DNA of 64,000 nucleotides from Oscheius onirici (GCA_932521025.1 OW051472.1:5146001-5210000); one strand, 5' to 3'. Shown: positions 11,877-24,259, counted from the first letter of the stretch. Notes: generated from the letters alone by a model not told the origin. Made by a program: numbers and translations.

Positions 11877-13129
11877 CCATAGAAATAATTTCTCGCTCTG
11901 CTCCTTGCGCAACTCGGAGCTTATCCTCTGATTGTCTCAGCCTAATTTTCGGATATACGGCCACCGAATTACGTCTTCGAGTAATTGGTCCTCTTTTCCT
12001 CTCACTTCTCCCTTTTGCGGTATTCTTTTTTGTAGACACGTGTGCCGCGAAGTGCCAATGGCTATTTCCCAGCTGGTGTTGGAGAGTGATAGTTGCCAGT
12101 GGGAGCCGCACAAAGAGGCGTTTCCTCGATGATACCCAACTGTTGAACGGTCGAGAGGGGTCGACCGACACCGTCGGTCATTCTTTATTCTTTCACTACT
12201 TTTACTTCGATTTCTCATTCAGGACTTAACTTTCCTAACATTTTGGAAAGATAAGCAAATGTGCTACTTTTGGATTTCGAACCAAGGATGTCCAATGTGC
12301 CCGTGACTACTTCCGCTTTGAACATAAGCTCAAAGATGATACTGTCAGCCTATTTTCAAAATGGATGCCAAGTTTTCCTGCAAAATTCATCTTCTTCGAG
12401 AATGTACCTTACCGACGCATTCAACATTGCCCGGTGAATGCTCTTTTCGAACATTACTTGTCGACAAGCTAGCGATGCTCATAGTCAGGTCTCTAGTCTT
12501 TCAGACTTCCAGGAAGTTCCTCAAACGTCAATTTCCACACTATACCGCAACCTTTTTTATTGAGGCAGAAAACTTCTTACCTAGTTGTATGATCCCAAAC
12601 GAAACCCTTCAAAAGACAATTGGACCTTTTTCACCTTATTACCAGTTGATATCCAGATAATCCTCGGACTATCCTCGCCCGCTCAATCCCCCATTTCTAT
12701 CCGTGTTCCGTCCTTTACCTCTCTCTGTCTCCCGACCACCTACCGTGACCGCCAAAGACTCTCCATGAAGTCATAAGTGTGCTCGCTGAGAACAGTTGGA
12801 TGGACTCGAAAAATGGCTCGTCACGGTAGACACCTGCGAGATAAAGATCCGCCCGATGTTACTAATCCGGTACGGAAAGAGCCCGACAGCCAGTCTAATT
12901 GTCGAAAGAGGACAATTTGCATCTGCCATTCACCTGGGTGTCGGATAGGTTCGAAAAATGGGGTGTGAGACTAATGAGGCGCGCATGATCGGGCTCAATT
13001 AAAGGCGGCCAACTTTTGTAGAGAACTGTACTTTGGTTGGCTGGCTAACAAGAGAAGAATACGCTCATTCGACTAAACTCTGGGGAGAAATCTCAATTTT
13101 GTCGTTCACTCATACGTTTTCCAGTTTTT

Positions 13130-13178
13130 GATGTTCATCAAAGTTGTAGTAATTTTCGATTACAACCTTTCAAAACAC
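13130..13178. repeat. Dispersed hairpin element, intergenic copy
   Basis: Left arm GATGTTCATCAAAGTTGTAGT (written from 13130) faces a right arm TACAACCTTTCAAAACA at 13161-13177. It is preceded by TTTTCCAGTTTT, as in the Otx-A intron copy, showing the homology extends beyond the stem. Confidence 0.65.
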
Positions 13179-15238
13179 CACAAAGCTGAGCCAGAAGAAA
13201 ATTGAATTTTTTTTTCTCGAAGTCCCAAAAGTTTAAGAGAAAGAGGGTGGGCCTTACCGTACCGAATAGACCGTGTTCTTTAACAGGCAATTACCGTTCA
13301 CAAAGAATTTTTCACTCTTTGCTTTTGAAACATATTTGCTTCTTACAGAGTCTAGTTCTGAACTAAATTCTTCCAGAAGCTTCCTCTACAAATTTATTTT
13401 CTCTTTTCGAGCCAAAAATGGTCGCTCTGACTCATTATATATCAGTTGTATAAGGTTGTTGGTTGAGTATCTAATTTTTGTGCTAAATCGGAAGAAACTC
13501 AATTCTCCGAATACAGATTCAATTTTTTCCACAACATTTTTTTTGCTGAAAATTGGTCTCCTAATCTATCCAACTTTGAACTCGTGCTCAAACAAAAGAT
13601 GTTATTGGAAATCTCTAATTAGAAAAGAAAGGGAGGCTCTGCCAGCTGCCCAAGACCTACAGTTTTAGGATTAGGCAACAGATGGTCTCACCTTCTCCTC
13701 AATTACGGAGACGAAGTTGATGGACAAACATGAGCAGAGCCAGGATGTTGAGCAACTAATTCCGGTGTTTCCTCCCCTCTTACGTAACCGATCCCGGTCA
13801 GGTCAACTGGCCTGCAATCCGATACACACAAGCTCCCTCTGCTTCTTCTACGTGGGAAGAGAGAAGCCCCTCCCAGAGACGCTAATCCATGTCAGTTGAT
13901 TCTGTAGAGGATTAGTTTTCTTTCTGACGACGGCATTCACACGAATGGCGGGCTGTATTGTCGTCTCATCGACAGGAATGCCGTCGGCAAAGAGCGGACG
14001 CTCTGGACGCCCACATGATCGACGGGGGATACGGTAGCTGGGAAGGTTAGACGGACGGAATGAGTCAGAGAAAGTACTGTGTGAGCTATGATTTTGAACT
14101 AGGGCAGAACCATGGCTGAACAGGTATTTACTGCAAACCATTTTCTCCTGATGAGAGCGTATATTACATAAGTGAACCAAGAATCGTGAATGAGTAGCTG
14201 GTAACTATCTCGTACGTCAACCAGAGTCTAGAAAACTTTAGCAGATTTTAAGACGACAAAGATCGGACAATCCTCGTTCGATATTCGAGTTCTAACGAGA
14301 TACTATTTTCGCATAGCTCTTGAACTTGCTTCTTTTGATTCGAACAGATCATAATCTCTGTATAGTTATCACTTATTTGACTGAAAAAGAGCGGCCTGTA
14401 CAATACGAACCGCTAGCTGTGAGGGTATAAACGATGAGTGTAAGAATAGAGAAAGGTCTTGCCAAAACTATGCGTTGATGCATTCCAATTTCTGTCTTAA
14501 ATCGAAACGCGAAAAACATTTTTGCAGTACTCCCAAAGGAACATTTCCAAAGGGCACAGATGAGCTAACAAAGCCAAAAGAGGAGCCGCCTGACCCGCGG
14601 GTACTGTCGACTGTCCGACGGTGAGTGTCAACGGCGGTCAAGTCAGAGAGAGACTGAGAGAAGAGAGGAAAACTTCCGAAATCCTCTATCTAAATCTTCT
14701 TTTTATGGAGATCCACAGGGGATTGACCCTCGTCGTCGTCGGCTAAGCCTTAGCATATTTTCGGGAACGGAGTATTACGTATGCCCTGCCGTTTCGTAGT
14801 CAGGATTTCTAGAGATTTGTTGTTTCTTTTTCGTCATTTTTAAGCGTCAGACAGGTCCGAGAGATTACTGTAATCCACGAGGGAAAAGGACCCGAAAAAG
14901 AGCCCGGCGACCATTGTCTCCGCCCACCCACCGCTCTCCAAGAGCATTGCGTGGGCGGAGAGAGAGCTTGTCCACACTGTAGACTGTCTTTTCGTCTCCC
15001 AAGATCATCCGGATTACAATTTTGTTCCTTAACTCTAATCCCATGTTTTGGGTTTAATGCGGTAAGCTTACTAGCTCCAGCCAGACTAGCAGAAACTTTC
15101 GAGCTAATCGACAAGTTGAAGTTGTGTCTGAAGCCGCATTGAAAACCAATGAGCGTGATAATTAACCCATTTTCCTCCTTGTCCAGCCTCCGAGAGCAAA
15201 GCTTTGAAATTTTTACTTATTGAAGATGTGTTTCAGTT

Positions 15239-15818
15239 ATGGTTTGTTCAAAAAAGTCGACGACATACAGTAACCCATTTGATTCTGTTCGAGACCACCA
15301 ATTTTGGCGCGCTTTCAAACTGGGGGTTTTCAATTCGAGAAATATGACTTCGTTTTACTTTACTTTACTACATGTACCAGCCGTCTACGACGGCTTTCGC
15401 CGCCTTTGCGCCTGCCGCGCTCACGTACGTAACAACGGCCGTCCAAGTTTTGATTACCAAATACCATTGCGCTTTAGATAGTTTAAATTCCCCCAGACGC
15501 GTTCCCTTAAAAAAACTATCTCGCTCGATAAAAGATTAACATGGCAAAACTTGACATGTTACGCTAGTCTCGACAGCTGTGCGGACACCACTACGGACGG
15601 ACAGACGGACACCATTTCACTTTAGTAAAGGAAGATGGCTACGCAAGCTGCCGTAGGCTGCTGGTATAAAACAAAATGATAAAAAGAACAGAAAAACAAC
15701 GTTTCGGTGAGAACTGCAGAAGGAATTTTAATAACTTTTGGAAAGCGCGCCAAAATTGGTGGTCTCGAACAGAATCAAATGGGTTACTGTATGTCGTCGA
15801 CTTTTTGAACCAACCATA
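15239..15818. mobile_element. MITE-like element with about 80-bp terminal inverted repeats, TA flanked
   Basis: The left arm (about 15239-15320) and right arm (about 15738-15818) are near-perfect reverse complements: both carry GGTTxGTTCAAAAA.GTCGA, GACATACAGTAACCCATTTG, TTCTGTTCGAGACCACCAAT and GGCGCGC. The termini read TA-TGGTT...AACCA-TA, consistent with a TA target-site duplication as made by Tc1/mariner-like transposases. The roughly 420-bp interior encodes no transposase, so it would be non-autonomous. Confidence 0.85.
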
Positions 15819-16531
15819 ATTTTGATTTTTCGAAGTTTCCGATAAACTGTTTTTCCAGAATTAGTAGCTTTCTTTAATTCCTTCCGAATTTCCGTCCGTT
15901 ACGAGAAATGGGATACTAAATGTGTTGTCATAGTTGGAGTATACTTTTCACTTAAATGAAGATTGAGGGGACTTTGGCATGCACTTTTCTAAATGAGTAA
16001 AATTCAAACTGGGCGGCACGCCATTTCTCGACTGAGTATCCTACGTTTTATGTAATTGGGTTCTCCCTCCTTTAATACGTTCTTTTAGCAGACTAAGGCT
16101 GAGTAGTATCACGGAGAGATATTTTATATAGTTCACAACAGTTTCTCTATATTGTTCCGTTTCAGGTAGTAATCATGACCGGTTTTTGCCTCTTTGTCTG
16201 TAATTCCCTCCATTTGAGCTCATTACCGTAGAACATATTTTCCCAAACAAACTCTCTGAAATGGTACAACTCGTTAAGACACCTTGCTTTTTCTGATCGT
16301 GAACTGCTCAGTTTTTAAATATTTTTATCCTAATCCCGTAATTTCCATCTACCAATGAGTTCTCTTGCGTCTCCAGCTGCCAGCCATAATCTATCCGAAA
16401 ATTTAATTAACACATCTTTATTGCAGGTCCCGGGTTTACGGTAATCGGCTGGTTCTCATATCAGCCACGGATTAACCTTATCCTCTATCACTGTCGACTC
16501 TTCCCAACACGTTCTCTCTCGTCGTCGAGAG

Positions 16532-18491
16532 ATGGGGCCTCCTCCCTTCGGCGGATACGGCTTCCCTGCCTTCCAGTCGGCACTGCCCTACTCCTTTCTG
16601 CCTCTGGCAGCCACCAACGTACCAACCACGTCGTCCAACAGTCTTCACGGAGGAGTCGCCCACGGGTACGTTCTCTTCTTTCCTCTTCCTCTGAGGGACG
16701 AGTCATTTAGAGTGGGTCACGGTTTCAACAGATTATGCGGATCAGACCAATCCGGTCGTTTTAACAGGGCGACACGATTAGGGAAGAATAACACACAGAG
16801 CAGGAAATTGTGCTGGATACTAGTAAACTATGCTTTGTATCATTCAAACTGTGTTCGGAATGATTAGATGTTTTTCTTCACAATTCATGTCGGTGTACTG
16901 TAGGGACAAAAAGACCGTATTGAATGGGTTACATGCTAAGGGCAGGGTTTGTGCACTATGGGGATTGAATTCAGTATTAGGGTTATCAGTCTCTTTTTAA
17001 GCTCTTTTGTCGAAAATTCTCAAGCCGTGGAGATCACTCTTTTTTGATGAAAGCATACTGCTGTCTTAGTTGTTACTAGTTGTTCTTTCTCTGTACTTCT
17101 AGCAAAATACCATGTTACGTAGCCAAAGTCGGACGTTCAAACCGCGAGCAATTTCACACAGCATGGTTATGAGGCTTTGCACTAGATAATTACGTATTTC
17201 AACTCCCTACCAGACGAACTCTGTCTTCCGTAGGTACTAGGCTCCTACAGGTCCTTGAAAACATCTGTGGCTTGTTCCGCAATGTTTTCAGCAAGACCAT
17301 CGAATGGCTTCGGATTATTGTGACATTGGTCACGTCAGTAAACTACGCTCAAAGAGACAGTCACTTACCTGAAATAGGTCTGATATCAGGATCCATTAGC
17401 AAAATGAGAGTATTCTCTCAGAGGGATGTCTCACTCTTTCGACAGATCATCCTGTGGTTTTAGACGAAGGTGGGGCGGCGGATTTCGACAAAAAGCTCTT
17501 CCTTTCATTTCTGGAGATGGCGGATCAATCCACCATAATCCATTAGGCCGCCCACCGTCTCCTCCTCCTCTTCTTATCAGTATCAATGGATGTTTTCAGC
17601 GACGTGAACCGACGAAATGGTCGTCGAGAGAGGACCAGCTTCAATCGCATGCAGCTGGACGTCTTGGAAAGGCATTTTACAAAGCAGAGTCAGTATCCTG
17701 ACCTGAACACGAGAGAGATGCTCGCCAAGACCATCGGACTCCAGGAGACCAGAGTACAGGTAATTCAGGTGAATCCCGTAGAATCTTCTAGAACTTATTT
17801 TATTTCACCTAATAAGAGACCAATTCCTCCAGACAATCCCAATTCTCATAATCCGCTTATCCAACCTTCAGGTCTGGTTCAAAAACCGCCGTGCCAAACA
17901 GCGTCAACAAGCCAAGATTGGGAAACATACGGGTGAGACTGGCAGCAACAGCTCCGAATCACCGCCGCCCGAGCCGAAAGCCGAGATGAAGCCGATACCG
18001 ATGCCTCCGATTCCTCTTCCTGGAACTGATCAATTCAATGCTCTGACTGAGACTAAACACTATATGAGTAGCCAGCTATCAGTGAAGAAGGAGCCGGACT
18101 ACGCCGACATCAAATATGACAATTCGGGTGGGTTCTTGACAATTCCATGTTTTGGATTGATTTTCGAGATTTTCGATGTTCTGTAAAGTTTTAGTCCTCC
18201 AAAGTTGTATCTCCTCAACAACTTTGCAAAACATAGGAAAGTGGTCGTCTTCCCGATACGTACGTAATTGCGTAACTTGGAAAGAGGACTTCTATTTGAA
18301 CTTTTACAGTCATCATATTTCAATCACTTTAAACAGCCTTTTCAGCATGGGCAGGCTATCCGTTCAATGCCAGCTACAACATTTACAACACATTCTATAC
18401 GACCGGCCAGAGCTACTATCCGACTGCGCCTTACGGAACTTACAGTGATTCCTACTCTCCCAATAATCCCAACTTTACTGGCTCTCTTTAA
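16532..18491 (+). CDS. OTX: Otx-class (K50, paired-like) homeodomain transcription factor B
   Basis: Four exons join in frame to 231 residues: 16532-16665, 17600-17759, 17872-18127, 18346-18491. The homeodomain at about residues 51-110 reads RRERTSFNRMQLDVLERHF, then YPDLNTREMLAKTIGLQETR, then [13 protein letters not shown]. It has Lys-50 and the same intron position (Q|VWF) as gene A 7 kb upstream, so the two are tandem paralogues of the Otx class. After the homeodomain come a Pro/Met-rich stretch and a Lys-Lys-Glu-Pro segment (VKKEPDYADIKY, similar to a sumoylation consensus by inference), and a Tyr/Asn-rich C terminus (YPFNASYNIYNTFY). Intron 1 is 934 nt, long for this genome; intron 3 hosts a hairpin element. 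AATAAA near 18548 is a likely poly(A) signal. It is probably a nuclear activator for sensory or head neurons, by analogy with nematode Otx proteins. Confidence 0.93.
18175..18234. repeat. Dispersed hairpin element in Otx-B intron 3
   Basis: Arms GATGTTCTGTAAAGTTTTAG (18175-18194) and CAACAACTTTGCAAAACAT (18216-18234), with TTTTCG immediately before the left arm. It lies entirely within the intron 18128-18345. Confidence 0.8.
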
Positions 18492-18559
18492 ACCTGTCCT
18501 CACGTCTTCCACACCTCTGATCTCTAATTGTACATAAACAAGTAAGAAATAAAGACTCG

Positions 18560-20487
18560 CACCAAAGTCAAAGACGTGTGCGCGTACTTGTCACCTGTGT
18601 GGATTGCGTCAGGCCGGGCGGTCTGTCGGTAAAAAGGGGAAGCAAACACTCGATTAGGAAGAACGTGTGAAAGGGCACACTTACAGAAATGCTTTTGTGG
18701 GAAGTCAGCATTGACCATCTCTTCACGAGATGGAATTTGAACCAAGCAGCGACATAGCAGATTAGCAAGTTTTTGTAGAAAAATTAGCAGAACCTGATCA
18801 GTGCTTAGCTTTTACTCCCCTACATACACCGTTCGAATCTCGAAACAAATTGAACATCAGCCATCTTCCTCAGACACGTTTAAAACAACAACCCATTTCA
18901 GTTTTCTGTACAAGTGATAGTCTCGAAAAAAATTTTTGGCATGATTTCGTGATGTTGATCGACAATACCATATGGCTCTTTGGATAGAACAACTTCGCAG
19001 TCTCTTCTTGCAGCAACGTTCAGCTAGCTTCAGTTTGTCACGACCATCTATTTTGGGAAGTCCTAGTCACCAGTGTCTTCACACCTCGACGGTGTTCCTA
19101 ACAATAAGAAGAGGTCCTTACCGAAACCTGAATCGGTTATCAGGCGGGAAGCTTTCGTATCTGAACTTTCGTATCTTGGTGTGAAGAAAAAGTAAAAGTG
19201 ATAGAAATATTGTAAGAGTAGCAACATCTGACATGCTTTGCAAAAAACGACAGCACACACGAGCAACATATCATTAAATGAGTTCAATTGGAATCATCTA
19301 TCGATTCAAAAGGTTAACAAGTCGAAGTTAAGTTAATGAGTTCATAAAGATACTTTGACAAGTAAGGCTTTGGGACTCCAAAACGTCAAACTGTCCTTTT
19401 TGCCGAAAATATTTGCACTAGATGCAAGTGGAACTTTAGAATTTTATAGCAGTCGCGTTGCGCACCAATTCTTAGACATTGTCGTCGATATGTAAGCGTT
19501 TTATCGTATCGAATACGGTCGCGTTGCCTTGATTGGAACTTAATTCACGCAAATTCAAAAACCACCTGTATTCGAGCCTCCTTATGGGGAGAAGAAGCAC
19601 TTGTAGGCACTAATCCTATTGCAGTATTTGTGCCCCCTTTCGGCATGCCATCTCTCACCTCTCCAGATTACGGTACGGCTCTTCTCGCCCCGGCTAAAAG
19701 GTGCCGCCTTTACTGACCTCTCGGATACTCGCCCGGACACTATTTGCCCTTTCGTCATGATACGTGTGTGGATAGAGAGGAGAAGGCTTTACTCGGAGAG
19801 ATCTAGAACACGGGATCAATAATGTCTTCGTCTTCGGGACCAGGCGAATGGATCCGATTATAGAAGGGAAACATGCTCTCAAGAGAGGATGGAATATGAT
19901 CGAAGCGGTTCAGCACTGGCGGATTCTCATGGCCGTTGTTTTGGATTCGAGATGTCGAAGCATGAGTGTCGATGGTACGCAACGGGTCATAGCGAGAAGG
20001 AGAGTCGATTCGAGATCTCTTGTGTTGGACGTCTGGAAATACAGTAGAATCTGCAAAATTATTTTTCCCAGAACCCTCCTGAAAACGCCCTTTCGATAAT
20101 TGTACTCATTCCGTGAGTCCCTCGTTCAGTCGGTTGTCATGACAATTAAGAAAGCAATTACCTTCTTGCCAAGGTATGGTAGATCCAGAGTCAAATCAAA
20201 CTACTGTAAGAAAATACTCACTTTCTGGCAACATCCCAATGTTCATGCATCGCTTCAGCCGACAAGCACGGCACAGTTTTCGATATCCCGTAGCTTAAAC
20301 CGGACATTTTAGAGAACAAAACTTCGAAACAAACCATCTTTCTGTGTATTGTTGCAGCGCTGACTTCGCTTACAGACATACTTTTTGCTGTCGCTGATAG
20401 TTCTTCGAAAGAAGGCCGCGCAAGCTGCACAAGTTCTGGCACCGAAATGAAGTCCGTTCGCCTGGGTTGTTTGACAGACCTAAGCTT
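18560..20487. other. Intergenic stretch without a recognised gene
   Basis: No coding exon is supported. It includes a region at about 19108-19275 that is similar to 61037-61225 and carries a splice-donor-like core; it is described separately. Confidence 0.5.
19108..19275 (-). repeat. Repeat copy related to 61037-61225, with TTTCGGTAAGGA core
   Basis: Read on the minus strand, both copies have a TTTCTATCACTTTTAC/TTTTGCTCTTGCTCTC-type pyrimidine segment, TTCACACC/TTTACACC, and then GATTCAGGTTTCGGTAAGGA here versus GATTCGGGTTTCGGTAAGGA in the other copy. The reading frames around them differ, so the conserved unit is probably not a protein. Its nature is unknown. Confidence 0.5.
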
Positions 20488-21383
20488 TTAGTCAAGCCTT
20501 TTTGAGCCATCTACCTGGCACTCGTGAACAAGTTTCGGAATCGTCGTCTCTACGGTGACAGGTTTACTATCGGAATCGGTCGTCTCCGCCAATTTGTTAT
20601 CCTTGAGCATTGCCTCCAGAGAATGGGGATTGTAGGCCAGAACGGGAGAAGTAAAACTGCTGAAAAGATCCTCGTGACTGGAAATTTTGTATAGAAAATG
20701 TGAAAATGTCTTCGACACGATTCCTATAAAATTTCGACCATTGAAACAAGTAAGACAGTTTACAAATTCTGCACATTTTGTCACAAAATATATTGAGCAA
20801 ACATTGAATTACCTACCAAAGTTACGCAATCCAATTTTAGCTAGTTCATTTCGCAATATTTGTAGCTTTCAATGCAACGAACATTTTATAGATAGCTGCA
20901 AAAAAAGTCAAACCTAAACGATGGTGCTTCTGCCTCATTCCGAGAAAAAGTCTCCTCTTCCGGCGGACGAAAACTGTTCTCGGGCTCAGGACATGGAAAT
21001 CCAATATCTAAAGTTTCTGAATTTGAAGCAGTCAATCCAATAGACAAACAGTTGGGAAAGTTTAGTAGCGGGTTGCTAAAGGCACCAAACTGATTGGCAG
21101 CCTCCTGAGCGCCGTGCTGGAGAACAGAAGGTCGTGTCTGATTGAAATAGAATGAGTTGTGGAATCCGAAATGTCCATTGAAGTCGGTGTTCTGTTGCTG
21201 GATTCCGCTTGTCAGCTGGGCGACCAGTTCAGGGTGTTGGGCAGCAGCGCTTTGGGAAACATCCGACGTTACTGTAGGAGGTAGTAGATGCTGACTGTGG
21301 TAGTCAGGAGTCGGATGAACCACGGAAGAGCGAAGTTGCATCTGTTGGGCATACTGGGGAAGCCACTGCTCCGAGTGGTCCAT
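20488..21383 (-). CDS. Unrecognised Gln/Ser/Pro-rich protein (219 aa)
   Basis: Two exons on the minus strand (21383-20914 and 20677-20488) join in phase to 219 residues; the junction falls inside the Ser of SHEDLF. The start is the Met of MDHSEQWLPQYAQQ; an upstream open frame has no coding character. The composition is rich in Gln, Ser, Pro, His and Asn (SQSAAAQHPELVAQL, GIQQQNTDFNGHFGFHNS) with acidic patches near the C terminus. This looks like a transcriptional activation or scaffold region, but I see no DNA-binding domain, signal peptide or membrane segment. It lies downstream of the two Otx genes on the opposite strand. I do not recognise the family. Confidence 0.6.
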
Positions 21384-21925
21384 TCTGGAAGTTTTGTCTG
21401 AGGATTGTCTTAATATGTATTTTAAATTATTAAAGGGACAAACTCTCTGAAACATTCTGAACCGCTTGCCAAATACTGTTTCGCCGCCTCGTCTTCTAAA
21501 AAAGAAGTCCCTGTTTATCTCTTCCCGTTCGGAATGAAACCTACGCTTCAATCTCGAATCTTGTAGCAATAAAAAGCGGATCTCGTTGTAGTGGTAAGCA
21601 GGTGGTTGGCCTTGTATCTTCGGTCGAGAAAGAGAGACAGAAGAGAGAAAGTCTCGGTTCCCCAAGGCAACGGCGACTACGACTTTGAGGCAGCTACAAA
21701 AAAAGTGGGACACGGTGAGTCTACGGTAGTCTCCGACGGTGGTCGGCTGTCAACAACTCCCTAAGACTGCCGGCAGTAATTGGTTACTGGTATAATCCTG
21801 TGATTAGTTATCCACCTCAATCTCTTGGCTCTCGCGTTCAGGACCGGGTTTTCCGCCCTGCCTGTTTACCCAAATGTCACACAGACTTCCCTGCTCCCAT
21901 TTTCGGCTTCGAGCGCTGACGGCGA

Positions 21926-22638
21926 ATGCTTCTTTTCCCTATTCTCGTCGACTTTGGCATTATTGCGTCTGTTCAAGCAGGTATGAAGACATTTTAAAGG
22001 TCAGCTTGTTCAGAGCCTCTCGAGTACATCCCAAAGACGCCTTGCTGTCTGGAGAGTCTGGGAGTCAAGGCTTGTAACAAGTTGAAGCATTTGAATCCTG
22101 TCAGATTTGCGACCAGGTTAGTTGTGAAAACTTTGAGGAAAGGCAAATCTTTGTGTGTCATAGTTGATTCTTGGTGTTTTTCAAAGTCATTTAGGTCCTT
22201 CTTTACTTTGTTTTTTTTTTGCTATCTAGAAAGAGGTCATTACTCTCTGGAATGCCTAAAACGATAAAGGAAAGCTTCTTGAAAAGTGCCCTGTCCTAAT
22301 CTCTTTACTGATTGACAGTAACTCGTCTTGTTCCGTTCCAGATGCGCAAACGAGGCCGACTTTGCAATTCTTCAGTGCTGTCACAGCTGTAACACGAATA
22401 TAGCAGTACGTATAGAGTTTTCCTTGTAGAAATTCCGCTTCTTCAGGATTTCGGTCAGCGAATCTTTGTCAACGGAACCGACAGTGATCAGTGTTTTGAT
22501 CGAGCTCTTTGTACTGATCCCATGGCCTGCACCCAGAGCATCATTGCCTTCCGAACGTGTCGAAAAACTTGTGGCTTCTGTGAAACTATTCTTTATTCGA
22601 CTCCCAGTTCAAACACTCTTTGTCCCTTTATTGGTTAA
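21926..22638 (+). CDS. Secreted cysteine-rich protein with ShKT domain(s)
   Basis: Four exons join in phase to 140 residues: 21926-21980, 22005-22116, 22342-22405, 22447-22638. The first 18 residues (MLLFPILVDFGIIASVQA) are a plausible signal peptide. The last exon has the ShKT pattern: C-FDRALC-TDPMAC, then FRTCRKTCGFC, with the closing CxxTCxxC. The middle exons carry a second cysteine cluster (TPCCLESLGVKAC, ILQCCHSC). ShKT domains are frequent in secreted nematode proteins, alone or attached to enzymes; no enzyme domain is present here. Introns are 24, 225 and 41 nt; the 24-nt one is suspiciously short, so the exon 1/2 border needs transcript proof. Its stop lies 94 bp from the stop of the convergent chemoreceptor gene. 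Confidence 0.75.
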
Positions 22639-22731
22639 ATCATAGAGTTATCTCGATGTACAGTTTCGCCTGAACTGACTGACGAGATAGGGTTTGTTTC
22701 CGCGACAACCTAAACAATTTCTGTTTCCCCT

Positions 22732-24259
22732 TCAAAACTTTGTACCGATAAGGTTGCAAAGACCGTGTCGATACTCGCTTATACAGACGAAGGCAATGAT
22801 AGGATCCAAGGCTTTCGGTATAGTCGTGAAGACGGAAAAGAATGGCGTGAAACGGTCAAGAGGAAATTTTTCCCAGAAGGCAAAGGTAAGATGTGCTACC
22901 GAAGGAATGTGACAGAGGAGTACTGGAACGATTATCTGAAACTGATCAATGAGAAAAAGTTGTTCAAAAACACCTGAATGAGCAGTGTACGAATAGCTGC
23001 TTTTCCAAAACGAGGTTCGTCTTCGCTTGCATCTTATGCAATTCCTTGGTTTTGAGCCAAATCTTCAAGCTACAAAATGTGATGATGATGGCCGAGAATC
23101 CGACGATGAGACCGTGAATGGCTGTGGCGGAAATGCCGGCCGGAGAGGGATTTCCTTCCAGGTCCTGAAACGAAGTTGGTATAACCTTGTTTATTTCGCG
23201 ACCTGTGAAGAAAGTCACTGACAGTAAAAGGACCCTGCAAAAAGTGAGGTTTGGGAAGGGTAGTTGTACTTGAAACTATAAGAGTACTCTTACAACAATT
23301 TTTACCGTTCAAATGTGGATGAGATAGCCAAGAATCGTGTTACGTTTTCGCATACAACTAGTCATAGGTGGGAATCCAGAAAGCGTCGTTGCTATATATT
23401 TTTTTAAAGTTTTTGTCTCCTCTCCAGAAGTGCGTGCGCCGCTTACACGGCCAGTAGAAACTAAAGTCTGTTAAAATGCCACAAAAATTCAATTTTCCTT
23501 GTAAAATCGCGAAGCCAAAATAAGTACGTAAGAATCCCGTAGGGAAGTTCTGTTTGTGTTACTAAAACATTCTTTTTTAATAGCCTAGCTATCATTGTCT
23601 GTAAGTCTGCCCAAAGTGAAGTTGTGTCTCACCTCTAATCGCAGAAGAGTGTATCCAATATCTTTTAAATGCACGATTCCGAAGTCTTCTCTAATCTTCT
23701 TCTCCATTGCTAAAGACATTTTGTTCAGAACACAAAGATAGACTGTGCAGATAATGCAGAGAAAAATGAATCTGATGAAGGGGGCCATAAGAACAACTCG
23801 AATAGACTTGTTGAACTGCACGTAGAGGGTCCAGTCATGTCTAAAAACAAGTTTTTGTGTGCGGCTAAACAAACCTGCAGACACAGACGTATCGATAGAG
23901 AAAGTTCATGACCACAAGCCCCATCCAGACTTCGTAAAAGCAACAATAAATGGAACTGGAGAGGAAGGCAACTGGTGTCCCGATCAACGGCCCGCGGAAA
24001 CTGAAGAAAATCCAGGTGTGATCAAAGACGACGTGGATCTGAAGCTGTTAATGGGAAAACATAAAAGTTACCGGCATCGCTTGGAGCCCAGATGCCGCGT
24101 AGACCATTTCAAAAGAACAATAGACGAGGAGAAGCCATTTGTAGAAGCCGTCTTCTTTTCGGTTAACCTTCACGACAACAAGAGCCAGCAGGAAATTGAG
24201 AAGAAGAGCAACAGAGCAGAGGATTCTCTGAGCCCAGAGTGAGAAAGAGAGAGCGTACA
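22732..24259 (-). CDS. Str-like seven-transmembrane chemoreceptor (nematode GPCR), 5' exon not found
   Basis: A chain of exons on the minus strand gives a nematode Str-superfamily receptor. Order: 24259 to about 24075 (LLLNFLLALVVVKVNRKEDG, then YKWLLLVYCSFEMVYAAS); an exon with WMGLVVMNFLYRYVCVCR ending near 23877; 23842 to about 23632 with APFIRFIFLCIICTVYLCVL; an exon ending near 22980 with IHGLIVGFSAIIITFCSLKI and LEKQLF; and a last exon, about 22941 to 22732, with IIVPVLLCHIPSVAHL and IPKALDPIIAFVCISEYR. The NFxYRYxxxCR after TM3 and the P-x-LDPII...YR in TM7 are hallmarks of the Str group. These receptors act in sensory neuron cilia. A small exon near 23185-23235 (LLLSVTFFTGREIN) is probable. 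The N-terminal exon with the start codon is not identified. One internal intron must be only 27 or 33 nt because the unspliced frame has a stop. Confidence 0.85.

Larger units (their letters stand above)
11060..16531. other. Gap between the two Otx genes, no recognised gene
   Basis: I find no supported coding exon on either strand. The gap contains a poly-C tract (11851-11869), a hairpin element (13130-13178) and a long inverted-repeat element (15239-15818). The 3'-end signal of Otx-A is near 11042. The remainder is plausible regulatory or degenerate duplicated DNA between paralogues, but I see no specific site. Confidence 0.5.

Noticed and set aside
11726-12229. A 167-codon plus-strand ORF and several opposite-strand ORFs
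   Set aside because: They run through the poly-C tract, giving artificial Pro or Gly runs, and show no family motif or exon partner.
22694-22977. Plus-strand open frames after the ShKT gene
   Set aside because: They are the antisense of the last exon of the Str-like receptor, whose TM6-TM7 motifs are far more convincing.
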